Positions 38,208-48,843 are shown, numbered from the stretch's first letter. The stretch: DNA of 64,000 nt from DATFWC01 sp963777755 (GCA_963777755.1 CAVZSC010000011.1:1-64000); one strand, 5' to 3'. Notes: a model not told the origin generated them from the sequence alone. Made by a program: numbers and translations.

Positions 38208-41200
38208 CTGGTCGAGCAAGGACCGTCGCGCGGCAGCCGGCGGAAGGTCGGGACGGGGCGCGTCATTGGTGCGCGGCTTCGCCGTTCCGCCGGGCACGAG
38301 CGTCTCCGAAGATCTCTGAATCGTGCTTGGGTTGCTGCGCGGTGAGACGCCGGGCGATGAAGTGCCGGGGCCTGATGCGCCCGGGACCGGGCGGATGTCG
38401 ATCGGCGGCGGCAGCGGCGGAGCTGCTTCGGGGGGTGCAAGCGAACGCCTCGGCGAGGGGGCCGGCTTGGCTGCCGTAGGCGGGCGGGCGGCGGGCTCGT
38501 TCGCCTCGTCCGGCTTGCCCGGACTCGGCGCCCTGGCATCCGATTCGGGCGGAGGGATCGACGCGGTGGCCGGCGCACCTCGTCCCACGGCCGCATCCTG
38601 GCGCTCCGATTCCAACGCCTCCAGCCGCTTCGCCTGCCGTTCGATCGAGCGCAGGGTCAGCCAGCCCGCAAAGGCGGACACGTCGAGCGAACGCTTCGGC
38701 GTCGCCAAGGGACCCTTCAGGCTGATGAATACATCCGGGCGTCCTGCGCTCGCCGACGGCGGCGAAGCGGGCCCGGACAACGTCAATCGCGCATCCATTG
38801 TCCATTCGGACAGGTCGAGGGCGCCGCTGACGACGAGGTCGGCACCCTCCCCGCGGGTTACCACATTGCCCCAGCGAGCCTGTCCGGCGCTGACGCTGAA
38901 GGCCCCGTCGACCCGCGCGACCTTCAGTGCTCCGCCCTGCAGCGCGGCCTCCATCATGTCCCTGATCTTCGAGGCATCGACGGTGAGCCCGCGGTCGACC
39001 GCACGGATGACGGCATCGAACGCCCGCGGATCGAGTCCCGCAATCTGCGTGCTCGCTAGCGTGACCGTGCCGGCGCCGCGCAACGAGCCGATCAGCGCCG
39101 CCGGGCTCAATCCGCTGCCTTCGGCCTCGAGTTGCAGCGCCAGACGACCGTTGAGCACGGGCCGTACATCCCCCGGCAGGACCGCGCCGGCGTCCACATC
39201 GTTGAGCGCGACCCTTCCGCGCACCGCAAGCCCGTCGGCTCCGGCGCGCAGCAGGAGCTGCGCGAGCAGACGCCCGCCGCCGAGACCGGCTTCGAGATCC
39301 TCAAGACCAACCTCGCCGTCGCCCAGCCGGATGAGGCCGCGCACGTCCTGCGCGGCGACCGACGGGGCGAGCGTCGCCCGCTGCGCCGTGAACGCGACTT
39401 GCCCGGCAAGCTCGGCGAACGCTCCGGCGGCAAACGGCTCACTCGGCCAGCGGGCGGCAGCGCCGGTGGCGGGCATTCCGGCTGCCGCATTCACGATCGC
39501 CGCCAGATCGAGCGCATCCGCCTCCAGCCGGCCGTCGAGACGAAGCGGTCGGCTGAAATCCACCCCCAGGCGGCCGCGCACGCCGGTACCGGCGATGACC
39601 CCGGAGATATTTTCGAACGCGACCGCCCCGCTCTTGACGACGGCGCGCGTCCGGATCGTGACCGGCACCGATTGGTCCGGAGCGAGGCGCCGCAACGCGA
39701 CGGCGTCGGCGGCCGCCAGCCTGACATCGAGATCGCCAGAAATGCCCGCCTCGCTGACGAGGCGCAGGCTGCCCTTGACGGCAGCCTCCAGCTTCGTCGC
39801 AGCGATCCGTCCCTCCAGCTGCAGATCCGCTGGCCGGCCGCTGGCGGTCACCGTCAAGGATGCCGGCCGCTTTTCGGTGGCGACCCACCTGTCGAGGCCG
39901 ATGAGTGCAATAAGCGCCGTCCCATCCTCGCCGTAGAGGCGGCCGTTGAGATTCACCTCGGCCGCCGCGATGTTGCCGACGTCGCCGGTCGCATCGCCCT
40001 TGATGTTGAGGCGGGTCGCGCCCGCCTTTCCGGTCACGACGAGCTCGGCCCGGCTGCCCGCGCCGGTGTCGGCGCGCTCGACGGTCAACAGGGCGCTCAG
40101 CTTCGCCGGGGTCAGACGCGGCATCACCGTGGCGACGATGTCCGCCGACTGCGGCAGGTATCTCGTCAGGACGGCGGCGACGCCGTCGAGCCGGCTGGCA
40201 TCGACATCGAGCGTGAGCGCCCCCCGTGGCGAGGTGGTGATTGCGTCGATTCTGCCGTTGAGGTCGAGCGCTGCACCGCCGAGATCGGCCACCGCAACGC
40301 GTTCCAAGATCAGCCCATGGGCGTTGAAGCTCAGCTTCGCCTTGGCCGCCTTGGCTTCCACGCCGCCGATCGTCGCGACCCCGATATCGAGGGCGAGCGA
40401 GACTTCGCCCGGCGCATCGAGACTGGTGCCGGCGAGCGCGGTCTTGGAGAACGCGATCGTCGAATCGATGTCGAGCTCGGCCGCCTTCAGCTCGCCGTCG
40501 AGACGGGCGGGCTGCGTCGGAGTCGCCCACCCATAGGCCAGCCGTCCGCTGATCGCCTTGCGATCGACCTCCGCCTTGAACCGCTCGACGGCGATGCGTT
40601 GCGTGCCGAGGGTGAAATCGCCGCTGACGCGCAACGCACCGGGCAGGCCTTGCGCCGGCTCGGGGCGCCCTTCCAACCAGGCGAGCAACACTTTCGGATC
40701 GCTCGACTCCACCACGGCCGGCCCGGTGAAAGTCGCGCCGTCGCCGACCAGCGCCATGCGACCGCTCGCCCGCACCTGGGTCATGCCGGGAGCGCGGAAT
40801 TCCACCGTTTCGAGGTTCCATGCACCGTCTTCGGTCGCGACGTCGCCGCGCACCGACTGCAATGTCGCACCGGCCAGCGTGATCGTATCGATGCCGAGCC
40901 CAAGGCGAACCGGAATCGGCGGCGCCAGCACGCCGCCGAACGCTTCGGCGAAGCGGCGCAGGACCGCAAGAGGAACGCGGCGAACGCCTTCCGGCAGGAC
41001 GAAGGTGCGATCGAGGTCGATCTGACGCGCCGACATCACGCCCTCGAGTTGCGCGCCGGTGCCGAATTTGATCTGACCAGTGCCGGTGAGCTTGAGCGCG
41101 CGCTCGTCGGAGCCGTACTGCGCCTCGACTTGATCGATAAGCGCCCCGGTCGGGCTCGCCTTGACGCGCGAGCTCACGCGCCAGGCTTCGCTCGCGAGCG

Positions 41201-41939
41201 CGCGTCCGCGCGCCAGCACGACGCCCGCCGGCCGGGCAATCGACAACGCCCCTTCGAATCGTGGACTGTTGCGCTCGAAGCGCAGCACGCCGTCCGCCTC
41301 GACGGCAACCAGCCGATCGGACGGGTCGATGTTCAGCCTGACCTTGATAGCGTCGTCGGACCAGCGGCCGGTTGCCAGGCGATACCCGAAGCGCTCGCCG
41401 CCGAAGAAAAATCCACCCTCGCCCTTCAACGGACCGACCAGCGAGCGCAGGTCTCCATTGAACCACACCTGGTCGAGAACGAGCGAGGAGCCGCTGGCCT
41501 CGTCACGCAGCCTCGCGCGTCCGTCCTCGAGGGCAAAGCGCTCGATCGACAAGGCATCCTGGTCGATGCTGAGCGCGGCACCCGGCCACGCGATCCGCCC
41601 TGACTGATCCAGGGCGAGCGCGAACTCCGGCCTCACGATGCGAACGTCGGTCGCGCGCCATTCGCCGCGCATCAGCGGCCCGAGCGCCAGCTCGAAGGCG
41701 ATTTCGCCCGCCTTGATGCCCGGATCGCTCGCCTCGATGTCGCGCAGAACGAGGGACGGGGTGGGCAGGATGCGGACGTCGATGGCGCCGTTGACGCGCA
41801 CGGGGGTTCCGACCAGGCGCGTCGCCTGCGCCTCGAACACCGAGCGGTAGTGGCTCCAGTCGACGAAATGGGGACCGACCAGCGCCGCAACCAGCGCCAG
41901 GATGATCGCAATCCCCAATCCGAGCAGCGTAGCCTGCAA
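38187..41939 (-). CDS. AsmA family protein
   Basis: A 1250-aa inner-membrane-anchored periplasmic protein of the AsmA/TamB-like class, implicated in outer-membrane assembly or lipid transport. One transmembrane helix near the start (TLLGLGIAIILALVAALVG) is followed by VGPHFVDWSHYRSVFEAQA, the AsmA N-terminus, long beta-rich repeats and a Pro-rich tail. I choose the TTG at 41939 because AGGAG lies six bases upstream and the family usually begins this way. Confidence 0.85.
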   Translation of the reverse strand: MQATLLGLGIAIILALVAALVGPHFVDWSHYRSVFEAQATRLVGTPVRVNGAIDVRILPTPSLVLRDIEASDPGIKAGEIAFELALGPLMRGEWRATDVRIVRPEFALALDQSGRIAWPGAALSIDQDALSIERFALEDGRARLRDEASGSSLVLDQVWFNGDLRSLVGPLKGEGGFFFGGERFGYRLATGRWSDDAIKVRLNIDPSDRLVAVEADGVLRFERNSPRFEGALSIARPAGVVLARGRALASEAWRVSSRVKASPTGALIDQVEAQYGSDERALKLTGTGQIKFGTGAQLEGVMSARQIDLDRTFVLPEGVRRVPLAVLRRFAEAFGGVLAPPIPVRLGLGIDTITLAGATLQSVRGDVATEDGAWNLETVEFRAPGMTQVRASGRMALVGDGATFTGPAVVESSDPKVLLAWLEGRPEPAQGLPGALRVSGDFTLGTQRIAVERFKAEVDRKAISGRLAYGWATPTQPARLDGELKAAELDIDSTIAFSKTALAGTSLDAPGEVSLALDIGVATIGGVEAKAAKAKLSFNAHGLILERVAVADLGGAALDLNGRIDAITTSPRGALTLDVDASRLDGVAAVLTRYLPQSADIVATVMPRLTPAKLSALLTVERADTGAGSRAELVVTGKAGATRLNIKGDATGDVGNIAAAEVNLNGRLYGEDGTALIALIGLDRWVATEKRPASLTVTASGRPADLQLEGRIAATKLEAAVKGSLRLVSEAGISGDLDVRLAAADAVALRRLAPDQSVPVTIRTRAVVKSGAVAFENISGVIAGTGVRGRLGVDFSRPLRLDGRLEADALDLAAIVNAAAGMPATGAAARWPSEPFAAGAFAELAGQVAFTAQRATLAPSVAAQDVRGLIRLGDGEVGLEDLEAGLGGGRLLAQLLLRAGADGLAVRGRVALNDVDAGAVLPGDVRPVLNGRLALQLEAEGSGLSPAALIGSLRGAGTVTLASTQIAGLDPRAFDAVIRAVDRGLTVDASKIRDMMEAALQGGALKVARVDGAFSVSAGQARWGNVVTRGEGADLVVSGALDLSEWTMDARLTLSGPASPPSASAGRPDVFISLKGPLATPKRSLDVSAFAGWLTLRSIERQAKRLEALESERQDAAVGRGAPATASIPPPESDARAPSPGKPDEANEPAARPPTAAKPAPSPRRSLAPPEAAPPLPPPIDIRPVPGASGPGTSSPGVSPRSNPSTIQRSSETLVPGGTAKPRTNDAPRPDLPPAAARRSLLDQLFGSQR

Positions 41940-42156
41940 ACTGTTGCTCCTGTACCGGACCCTCGCGACCCGCTGGCGCGGGCCGACCCACCGGCACAAT
42001 GTACCTTATTCGAGCCGCCCGTGCCTGCCGGAGGCCGCTTCGCTCGGTTCGCCCAGGCCAGCTGCCATAACAGTCTCGACTTGACGGCGATTGTATGTCT
42101 GGCGCGGCTTTCCCGGCACACCGCATATGGGCGCCCGAGCGTTGCGATTCCAGGAC

Positions 42157-43581
42157 TTATCCGGCTGCGACGATCTTGCCCGGGTTCATGATGTCGTCGG
42201 GATCGAGCGCCTGCTTTACCGCCCGCATGGCGGCCAGCGTGGCGGCGCCGTATTCGGCCGCGAGGTATTTCATCTTGCCCTGGCCGACCCCATGCTCGCC
42301 GGTGCAAGTCCCCTCCATGGCCAGCGCCCGCTCGACCAGGCGCTCGCACAGGTCTTTCGCCCGCTTGAGCTCGTCCGGGTCTCCCATATCGACCAGCAGG
42401 GTCAGGTGAAAGTTGCCGTCGCCGACATGCCCGAGGATGGGCGCCACCAAGCGGCTCCGGGCGATGTCGCGCTGCGTCGCCGTGACGCACTCGGCGAGGC
42501 GGGAGATCGGGACGCACACATCGGTAGCCACCGCCTGGGCGCCCACGCGCAAGCCCCGTCCCGCCCAATAGGCGTCGTGGCGCGCCTGCCATAGCCGCGA
42601 TCGATCTTCCACCTGCGTCGCCCACTCGAACGGGCCGCCGCCGAACTCCTCGGCGATCTCCCCGAAACGGGCCGACTGCTCGGCGACGCCGGCCTGCGTG
42701 CCGTGGAATTCGACGAACAGCATCGGTACTTCCGGAAGGGTGAGCTTCGAGTAGAGGTTCGTAGCCCTGACCTGGAGCTCGTCGAGCAGCTCGATGCGCG
42801 CGACGGGAATGCCCGACTGGATGGTGAGGATGGCGGCGTTGCAGGCGGCCTCGACCGAGGGAAACGGGCAGGATCCGGCGGCGATCGCCTCGGGAATGCC
42901 GGACAGCCGCAGGGTGAGCGAGGTGATGACGCCGAGCGTCCCTTCCGAGCCCACGAGCAGCCGGGTGAGATCGTAACCGGCCGACGTCTTTCGGGCGCGC
43001 GTCGCGGTGGTGATCGTCTCGCCATTGGCGAGCACCGCCGTGAGCGCCAGCACGTTGTCCTTCATGGTGCCGTAGCGCACCGCATTGGTCCCCGAGCACC
43101 GGGTGGCGGCCATGCCGCCGAGCGAGGCGTCGGCCCCGGGATCGATCGGGAAGAACAATCCCTTGTCGCGCAGATATTCGTTGAGCGCCTTGCGGGTGAT
43201 GCCCGGCTCGACCACGCAGTCGAGATCCTCGGCGTGCACCGCGAGCACGCGGTTCATGTCGCGGAAATCGATCGACACCCCGCCGCTCGGCGCATTGACA
43301 TGACCTTCGAGCGAAGTCCCGGTGCCGAACGCGATGACCGGCACGCGGTGGCTGGCGCAGATGCGCACGGTCTGCTGCACGTCCGCCGCCGACTGGGGAA
43401 AGACGACTGCGTCGGGCGGCTCGTTGGCGATCCACGTTGTCGTGTTGGCGTGCTGCTCGCGCACCGCCGCCGAGGTGACCAGCCGATTGCCGAAGGCCGC
43501 GGCGAGCGCTCCGATTGCCGCCGCCACCGCCTTCGGGTTGCGCTGCGTGTCCCCGCGGGCACCATCGACCACCGCTGCCAA
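42157..43581 (-). CDS. FAD-linked oxidase, D-lactate dehydrogenase-like
   Basis: A 474-aa flavoprotein of the GlcD/LDHD class that oxidises D-2-hydroxy acids. The FAD-binding PP loop reads VIAFGTGTSLEGHVNAPSGG near residue 92, with VGSEGTLGVITSLTLRL near residue 208. The C-terminal cap ends in CTGEHGVGQGKMKYLAAE, which holds the catalytic histidine, and DPDDIMNPGKI. No glcE/glcF-like partners are present, so it probably acts alone with an electron acceptor such as cytochrome c. Confidence 0.88.
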   Translation of the reverse strand: MAAVVDGARGDTQRNPKAVAAAIGALAAAFGNRLVTSAAVREQHANTTTWIANEPPDAVVFPQSAADVQQTVRICASHRVPVIAFGTGTSLEGHVNAPSGGVSIDFRDMNRVLAVHAEDLDCVVEPGITRKALNEYLRDKGLFFPIDPGADASLGGMAATRCSGTNAVRYGTMKDNVLALTAVLANGETITTATRARKTSAGYDLTRLLVGSEGTLGVITSLTLRLSGIPEAIAAGSCPFPSVEAACNAAILTIQSGIPVARIELLDELQVRATNLYSKLTLPEVPMLFVEFHGTQAGVAEQSARFGEIAEEFGGGPFEWATQVEDRSRLWQARHDAYWAGRGLRVGAQAVATDVCVPISRLAECVTATQRDIARSRLVAPILGHVGDGNFHLTLLVDMGDPDELKRAKDLCERLVERALAMEGTCTGEHGVGQGKMKYLAAEYGAATLAAMRAVKQALDPDDIMNPGKIVAAG

Positions 43582-43677
43582 CTCCTCTGCTTTGTGCCGT
43601 CGAATGCGACGTTAGCAGATGGCCGGAGTCCAGGGCAAAGTGCTCGGGTCTTGATGCCTGGCACGAGGTGCCGACAG

Positions 43678-43938
43678 TCAGTAGGTGCCGGGTAGCGTGC
43701 CGGTGAGGCCGCCGCCTTCCCGCGGGCCGTTCCATCCATCGCCCGTCTTGCCGGGCATGACATAGAGCGCCGTGGCGATCACCGCGGCCGCAATCATCGG
43801 CCGTACGAGAGGCCCCACCCTCGCGGCGAGGAATTCGCGCATGGCCCGGCTTCGCCACGACGCGGCGCGGCGGCGATAGAAGCCGAAATCGATGGATCCG
43901 TCTTCGAGACGGCGGATTCCGTCGTGCCGGGCGGACAT
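43678..43938 (-). CDS. Small single-span membrane protein, unknown
   Basis: An 86-aa protein. The ATG at 43938 has AGGAGGGAG just upstream, a strong site. The N-terminus is charged (GIRRLEDGSIDFGFYRRRAA), and one hydrophobic helix (MIAAAVIATALYVM) lies near residues 52-65. The Gly-rich tail is short. I do not recognise the family. Confidence 0.6.
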   Translation of the reverse strand: MSARHDGIRRLEDGSIDFGFYRRRAASWRSRAMREFLAARVGPLVRPMIAAAVIATALYVMPGKTGDGWNGPREGGGLTGTLPGTY

Positions 43939-44103
43939 GGCTCCCTCCTGCTGACCGTGATGAGGCGTAGCGACCTCGTGCTGCATTGTTTGTCGCCAAT
44001 CCCCCGCACGCGGACTTGAGGTGGCCTTGATTTACCTCTGAGATTGGCTTGATTATTTCTTCAGGCGATCGCGAGGCGCTTTTCGAACGAGGCACGGGGC
44101 AGC

Positions 44104-45316
44104 ATGCAGTTTCACTTCGGCGAATACGTGCTGGACACCGAGCGTTGCGAATTGCGCTGCCAGAGCACGCGGGTGCCGGTGGAGCCGCAGGTTTTCGATC
44201 TTCTGGTCTATCTGGTGCGAAACCGCGACCGCGTCGTCAGCAAGGACGATCTGATCGCCGACGTGTGGGGCGGGCGGATCGTCTCGGAGTCCACGCTGTC
44301 GAGCCGCATCAACGCCGCCCGCAAGGCGGTCGGCGACAGCGGCGGGCAGCAAGGCCTGATCCGCACCATTGCCAGAAAAGGCATCCGCTTCATCGTCGCG
44401 GTGGACGAGCAGACGATGGCGGATCCAAAGCCGGCCACCCCATCCGATCCTTTGACCGCCGCCGCCATTCCCGGCAACCGGCGGCAGGAGATTCATTTCT
44501 GCACGGCGTCCGACGGCGTGAGCATCGCTTATGCCGAGGTGGGAGAGGGGCTTCCCCTGGTCAAGGCCGCCAACTGGCTCAATCATCTCGAGTACGATTG
44601 GCAGAGCCCGATCTGGAGCCACCTGCTGCGGGAGATCGCCGCCGAGTATCGGCTGATCCGCTATGACGCGCGCGGCAACGGCCTGTCCGACTGGGACGTC
44701 GCCGACATCTCGTTCGCGGCCTTTGTGCGCGACCTCGAGAGCGTGGTCGACGCTGCCGGAACTCGACCGGTTCGCGCTGCTCGGCATCTCCCAGGGCTGC
44801 GCGGCTTCCATCGCCTACGCGGTTCGCCATCCCGAGCGCGTGACCCGTCTGGTTCTCTATGGGGGATATGCAAGGGGGCGACGCAAGCGCGGCTCGCAAC
44901 GCGAGATCGAGAACAGCGACGCGGTCCTCACCCTGATGCGCGACGGGTGGGGACAGGAAAATCCCGCTTTCCGGATGCTCTTCACATCGCGTTTCATTCC
45001 GGGCGGCACCCCCGACCAGATGCAGTGGTACAACGACCTGCAGCGCAAGACCACATCGGCGGAGAACGCAATACGCATTCGTCGGGCCAACGACGACATC
45101 GATGTCACGGATCTGCTCGCGCGCGTCAGGGTACCGACCCTCGTCCTCCATTGCCGCGATGACGCCGCGGTGGCGTTCGAGGAAGGGCGCCGGATGGCCG
45201 CGGGCATTCCGGGAGCGCACTTCGTCGAGTTGGACGGCAGCAACCACCTGATCCTCGAAAGCGATCCGGCCTGGGGGCGGTTCATGGTGGAGATCAGGGA
45301 ATTCTTGCGGGTGTAG
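44104..45316 (+). CDS. Winged-helix / alpha-beta hydrolase fusion (frameshifted in this sequence)
   Basis: An OmpR-type winged-helix DNA-binding domain at residues 1-100 (RVPVEPQVFDLLVYLVRNRD and beyond) is fused to an alpha/beta hydrolase (nucleophile GISQGCAAS; acid in VLHCRDDAAV; histidine in GSNHLILE). The frame breaks after ESVVDAAG and resumes at LDRFALLGIS. The + strand reads GGAACTCG at 44758-44765, and removing one A gives GGACTCG and a 403-residue protein. The site is GANTC. Fusion of a CadC-like DNA-binding domain to a hydrolase suggests a one-component regulator that senses or turns over a ligand. The target is unknown. Confidence 0.8.
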
Positions 45317-45424
45317 CGGGCTTCCGCTGCGATCGAGACGGGCGGATTTTACGAAAACTGCACCAGTTGCCCACGAAACCGCCCAAGTTGCCGCGGATTC
45401 TCGCCGCATCATGAACTGATCGCC

Positions 45425-45934
45425 ATGCTCGACCGCATCGACCTCGAACCCCTGTTCTTCGCGCCCTTCGTCTCCTCGGTGATGCGGGTCGAGCCGGGCT
45501 GGATCGACTACAACGGCCATCTCAACATGGCCTATTACAACGTGCTGTTCGACCGCGCCGTCGACGAGGCGTTCGAGCTGATCGGCTGCGGACCGGACTA
45601 CGTCAAGGCGCGGCGGCACTCCTGTTTCACCGCCGAAGTGCACTTGCGCTACCTGCGCGAGCTTCACGCCGAGGATCCCGTCCGTGTCACGTTCCAGCTG
45701 ATCGACTACGACAACAAGCGCATGCATTATTTCGAGCAGCTGTTCCACGCGAGCGAGGGCTGGGTCGCGGCGACCTCGGAGAACATGTCGCTGCATGTCG
45801 ACATGGATGCACGGCGCACCGCCCCGTTTCCCGCCGAGGTCGCCCGCTGCCTTGCCCGGATGAAGACCGCCCACGAGAAGCTGCCGTTGCCGGAGGCGGC
45901 CGGCCGCCGCATCGCCATGCCGGCGAACGCCTGA
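45425..45934 (+). CDS. Hotdog-fold thioesterase
   Basis: A 169-aa acyl-CoA thioesterase of the 4HBT class. The active-site motif reads WIDYNGHLNMAYYNVLFDRA (Asp near residue 30), followed by TAEVHLRYLRELHAEDPVRV on the long strands. The substrate is unknown. Homologues near carnitine dehydrogenase cleave betainyl-CoA, but no such neighbour is here. Confidence 0.82.
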   Translation: MLDRIDLEPLFFAPFVSSVMRVEPGWIDYNGHLNMAYYNVLFDRAVDEAFELIGCGPDYVKARRHSCFTAEVHLRYLRELHAEDPVRVTFQLIDYDNKRMHYFEQLFHASEGWVAATSENMSLHVDMDARRTAPFPAEVARCLARMKTAHEKLPLPEAAGRRIAMPANA

Positions 45935-46053
45935 CAACTGGCCCAAGACCCCTCCCCATTGCTCGGTCCGAATGCCATCTTGTGGCTTGAAGATTCGTCA
46001 TGATCAGCGCATGTCGCCATGCGCGCCGGCCACCGCCGGTCGATGGAGCCGGA

Positions 46054-48604
46054 ATGGCCGAACCGAACAAGCTGAGCCAGGATACCGATCGCCCGCCGCA
46101 ACCCGGCGGGATCGTTGCGCGTGCCCTGGCGGCGCGGGGTGAGCGCACCTATCTGGCCGGCCTCAACCCGGAACAGCGGCTGGCGGTCGAGACGCTGTAC
46201 GGACCGGTGCTGGTGCTGGCCGGCGCCGGTACCGGCAAGACGCGGGTGTTGACGACCCGTATCGCCCACATCCTCAACCTGGGCCGTGCCCGTCCGGCGG
46301 AAATCCTCGCCGTGACCTTCACCAACAAGGCCGCGCGCGAAATGAAGGCGCGCATCTCCGCCATCATGGGCGAGGCCGTGGAAGGCATGCCGTGGCTCGG
46401 CACGTTCCACGCGATCGGGGTCAAGATCCTGCGCCGTCATGCCGAGTTGGTCGGTCTCAAGCCCGACTTCACGATCCTCGATACCGACGATCAGGTACGG
46501 CTGCTCAAGCAGCTTCTCGAGGCGGAAGACATCGACGAGAAGCGCTGGCCCGCGCGCGTGCTGGCCACCCTGATCGACGGATGGAAGAACCGCGGGCTCA
46601 CTCCCGACAAGGTGCCGGCCGGAGAGGCGGCGAGCTTTGCCGGCGGGCGCGGCGCAGCGCTCTACGCGGCCAATCAGGACCGTCTCAAGGTGCTCAACGC
46701 GGTCGATTTCGGCGATCTCCTGCTCGAGTGCATCCGCCTGTTCCGCGAGCGCCCCGAGGTGCTGCGCCTCTACCAGGAGCGGTTCCGCTTCGTGCTGGTC
46801 GACGAATATCAGGACACCAACGTCGCCCAATACCTGTGGCTGCGCCTGATCGGGCAGCGGGGCACGGGATCACGCCCCCCGGAGGGAGCCGCACGCCTGC
46901 CCCAGCTTCCGGATCCGGCGCCTTCGCCCGGTGCGCCTCCCGCGAGCTCCGAGCGGTTCGCCCCCAACATCTGCTGCGTCGGCGACGACGATCAGTCGAT
47001 CTATGGCTGGCGCGGGGCGGAGGTCGACAACATCCTGCGCTTCGAGCACGACTTTCCGGGCGCGAAGGTGATCCGGCTCGAGCGCAACTATCGCTCGACC
47101 GGACACATCCTGGCGACCGCCTCGCATCTCATCGCCCACAACGAGGGCCGCCTCGGCAAGACCCTGCGCACCGAGGACGAGCCGGGTGAAAAAGTCACCG
47201 TGACCGGGTCATGGGATTCCGAGGAGGAGGCCCGCGCGGTCGGCGAGGAGATCGAGCAGCTGCAGCGGGCGGGCCATCCGCTCAACGAGATCGCGATCCT
47301 CGTACGCGCCTCGTTTCAGATGCGCGAGTTCGAAGACCGGTTCGTCACCCTCGGCCTGCCCTATCGGGTGATCGGCGGACCGCGCTTCTACGAGCGGGCC
47401 GAGATTCGCGATGCGCTCGCCTATCTGCGCCTGGTCAATTCGCCGGCCGACGACCTCGCTTTCGAACGTATCGTCAACGTCCCCCGGCGCGGCCTCGGCG
47501 ACGCGACCCTGCAATGCCTGCACGAGCACGCGCGCGCCAGGCGCATCCCCCTCACCGAAGCGGCGCGGGCGATCGTCGCGACCGAAGAGCTCAAGGCGAA
47601 GCCGCGCGCGGCGCTGCGCGACCTCATCGCGGCGCTCGACCGCTGGCGCGGCCAGCGCGACGCCCTGCCCCATACCGAGTTGGTCGAGATCGTGCTCGAC
47701 GAGTTCGGGCTACACCGACATGTGGCAGCGCGACCGCTCGGCCGATGCCGCCGGACGGCTGGAGAACCTCAAGGAGCTCGTCCGCTCGATGGAGGAGTTC
47801 GAGAACCTGCAGGGGTTTCTCGAGCACATCTCGCTGGTGATGGAGCGCGAACGGGCGGAGGACGCCGATGCGGTCTCGGTCATGACGCTGCACTCCGCCA
47901 AGGGGCTGGAATTCGACACGGTATTCCTCACCGGCTGGGAGGAAGGCCTGTTTCCCCACCAGCGCGCGCTCGACGAGCAGGGCCGTGCCGGGCTCGAGGA
48001 GGAGCGCCGGCTTGCCCATGTGGGGCTGACGCGGGCGCGCCGCCGCGCCAAGATCTTCTTCGCCACCAACCGCCGCATTCACGGCACCTGGTCCTCCACG
48101 GTGCCCTCGCGCTTCCTCGACGAGCTGCCGGAAGCCCATGTCGAGGTCACGGAATCGAAAGGCGGCTTCGGCGGTTATGGCGGCTACGGAGCATCGCGTT
48201 TCGACGACATGACCGCCTTCGGATCGAATTACCGCACGCCTGGCTGGCAACGGGCGCAGGGACGGCGCCGCCGCGGCGGACTCGACGACGACGGAACGCA
48301 CCATGGCGGCGACTTCGACGACATTCCCGAGGCACCAGCGGCCGGTCGCGCCCGGCGCGCCGAAGCGCCGATGCGCGGCCGCGACCACGGGGGCTTCGGC
48401 GGGCGGCGCGGCCCGCACACCATCGAGGGCGAGCTGGTGGCGAAATCGACCGGCACAGTATCCAGTTTCTCCACCGGCGAGCGGGTTTTCCACCAGAAAT
48501 TCGGCTACGGCGAGGTAACCGTGGTCGACGGCAACAAGCTCACGATCCAGTTCGACAAGGCCGGCGAGAAGCGTGTGGTCGACCGCTATGTCGAGCGGGC
48601 GTGA
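46054..48604 (+). CDS. pcrA: UvrD/PcrA-type DNA helicase (frameshifted in this sequence)
   Basis: A superfamily 1A 3'-5' helicase for repair and replication-fork work. The P-loop is LAGAGTGKTRVLTTRIAHIL, with AVTFTNKAAREMKAR, DEYQDTN (Walker B), GDDDQSIYGWRGAE and VMTLHSAKGLEF. The C-terminus has a Gly-rich linker and a Tudor-like end (FHQKFGYGEVTVVDGNKLTI). The frame breaks at 47704-47705, where GAGTTCGGG replaces GAGTCGGG. Removing one T gives an 849-residue protein. The site is GANTC. GGAG lies six bases before the ATG at 46054. Confidence 0.9.
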
Positions 48605-48665
48605 CCGGCAAGGAATGCGGCCGTTGCGCTCACCTGCCATCCATCAAGGCTGTCGACCAAAGGAC

Positions 48666-48743
48666 CTGGTGTGGCGGATTTGACGTTCCTACCAGCATTG
48701 CGGCGGCCCCTTCGTAGCAACGTCAAATCCAAAGCCACACCAG
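48666..48743 (-). repeat. Hairpin element, copy 5 (reverse orientation)
   Basis: A 78-bp inverted repeat with CTGGTG/CACCAG ends, read on the minus strand. TTT is unpaired 10 bp from the end, the second helix is GGATTTGACGTT(G/C)CTA, and the loop contains GGGGCCGCCGCAA. The family end CTAG has become CTGG/CCAG on both arms, a paired change. Confidence 0.85.
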
Positions 48744-48756
48744 AATCATATGCTTG

Positions 48757-48832
48757 CTAGTGTCCCTTTGGTTCCGCCGTTCGTACGAGGGGGTGCTGCA
48801 AAGGGATACGAACGTCGGAACCGGGACACTAG
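48757..48832 (+). repeat. Hairpin element, copy 6 (forward orientation)
   Basis: A 76-bp inverted repeat with CTAGTGTCCC/GGGACACTAG ends, a TTT bulge 10 bp in and a loop containing GAGGGGGTGCTGCAA. It lies 13 bp after copy 5 in the opposite orientation, and its last base is 11 bp before the yaiI start codon. It may therefore be part of that gene's leader. Confidence 0.85.
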
Positions 48833-48843
48833 GCGTCGAGCAG

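Noticed and set aside
38323..41603. Long open frames on the + strand opposite the AsmA gene
   Set aside because: Their low-complexity Arg/Ser/Pro-rich or Arg/His-rich translations are typical antisense shadows, while the minus-strand AsmA reading has the expected N-terminus.
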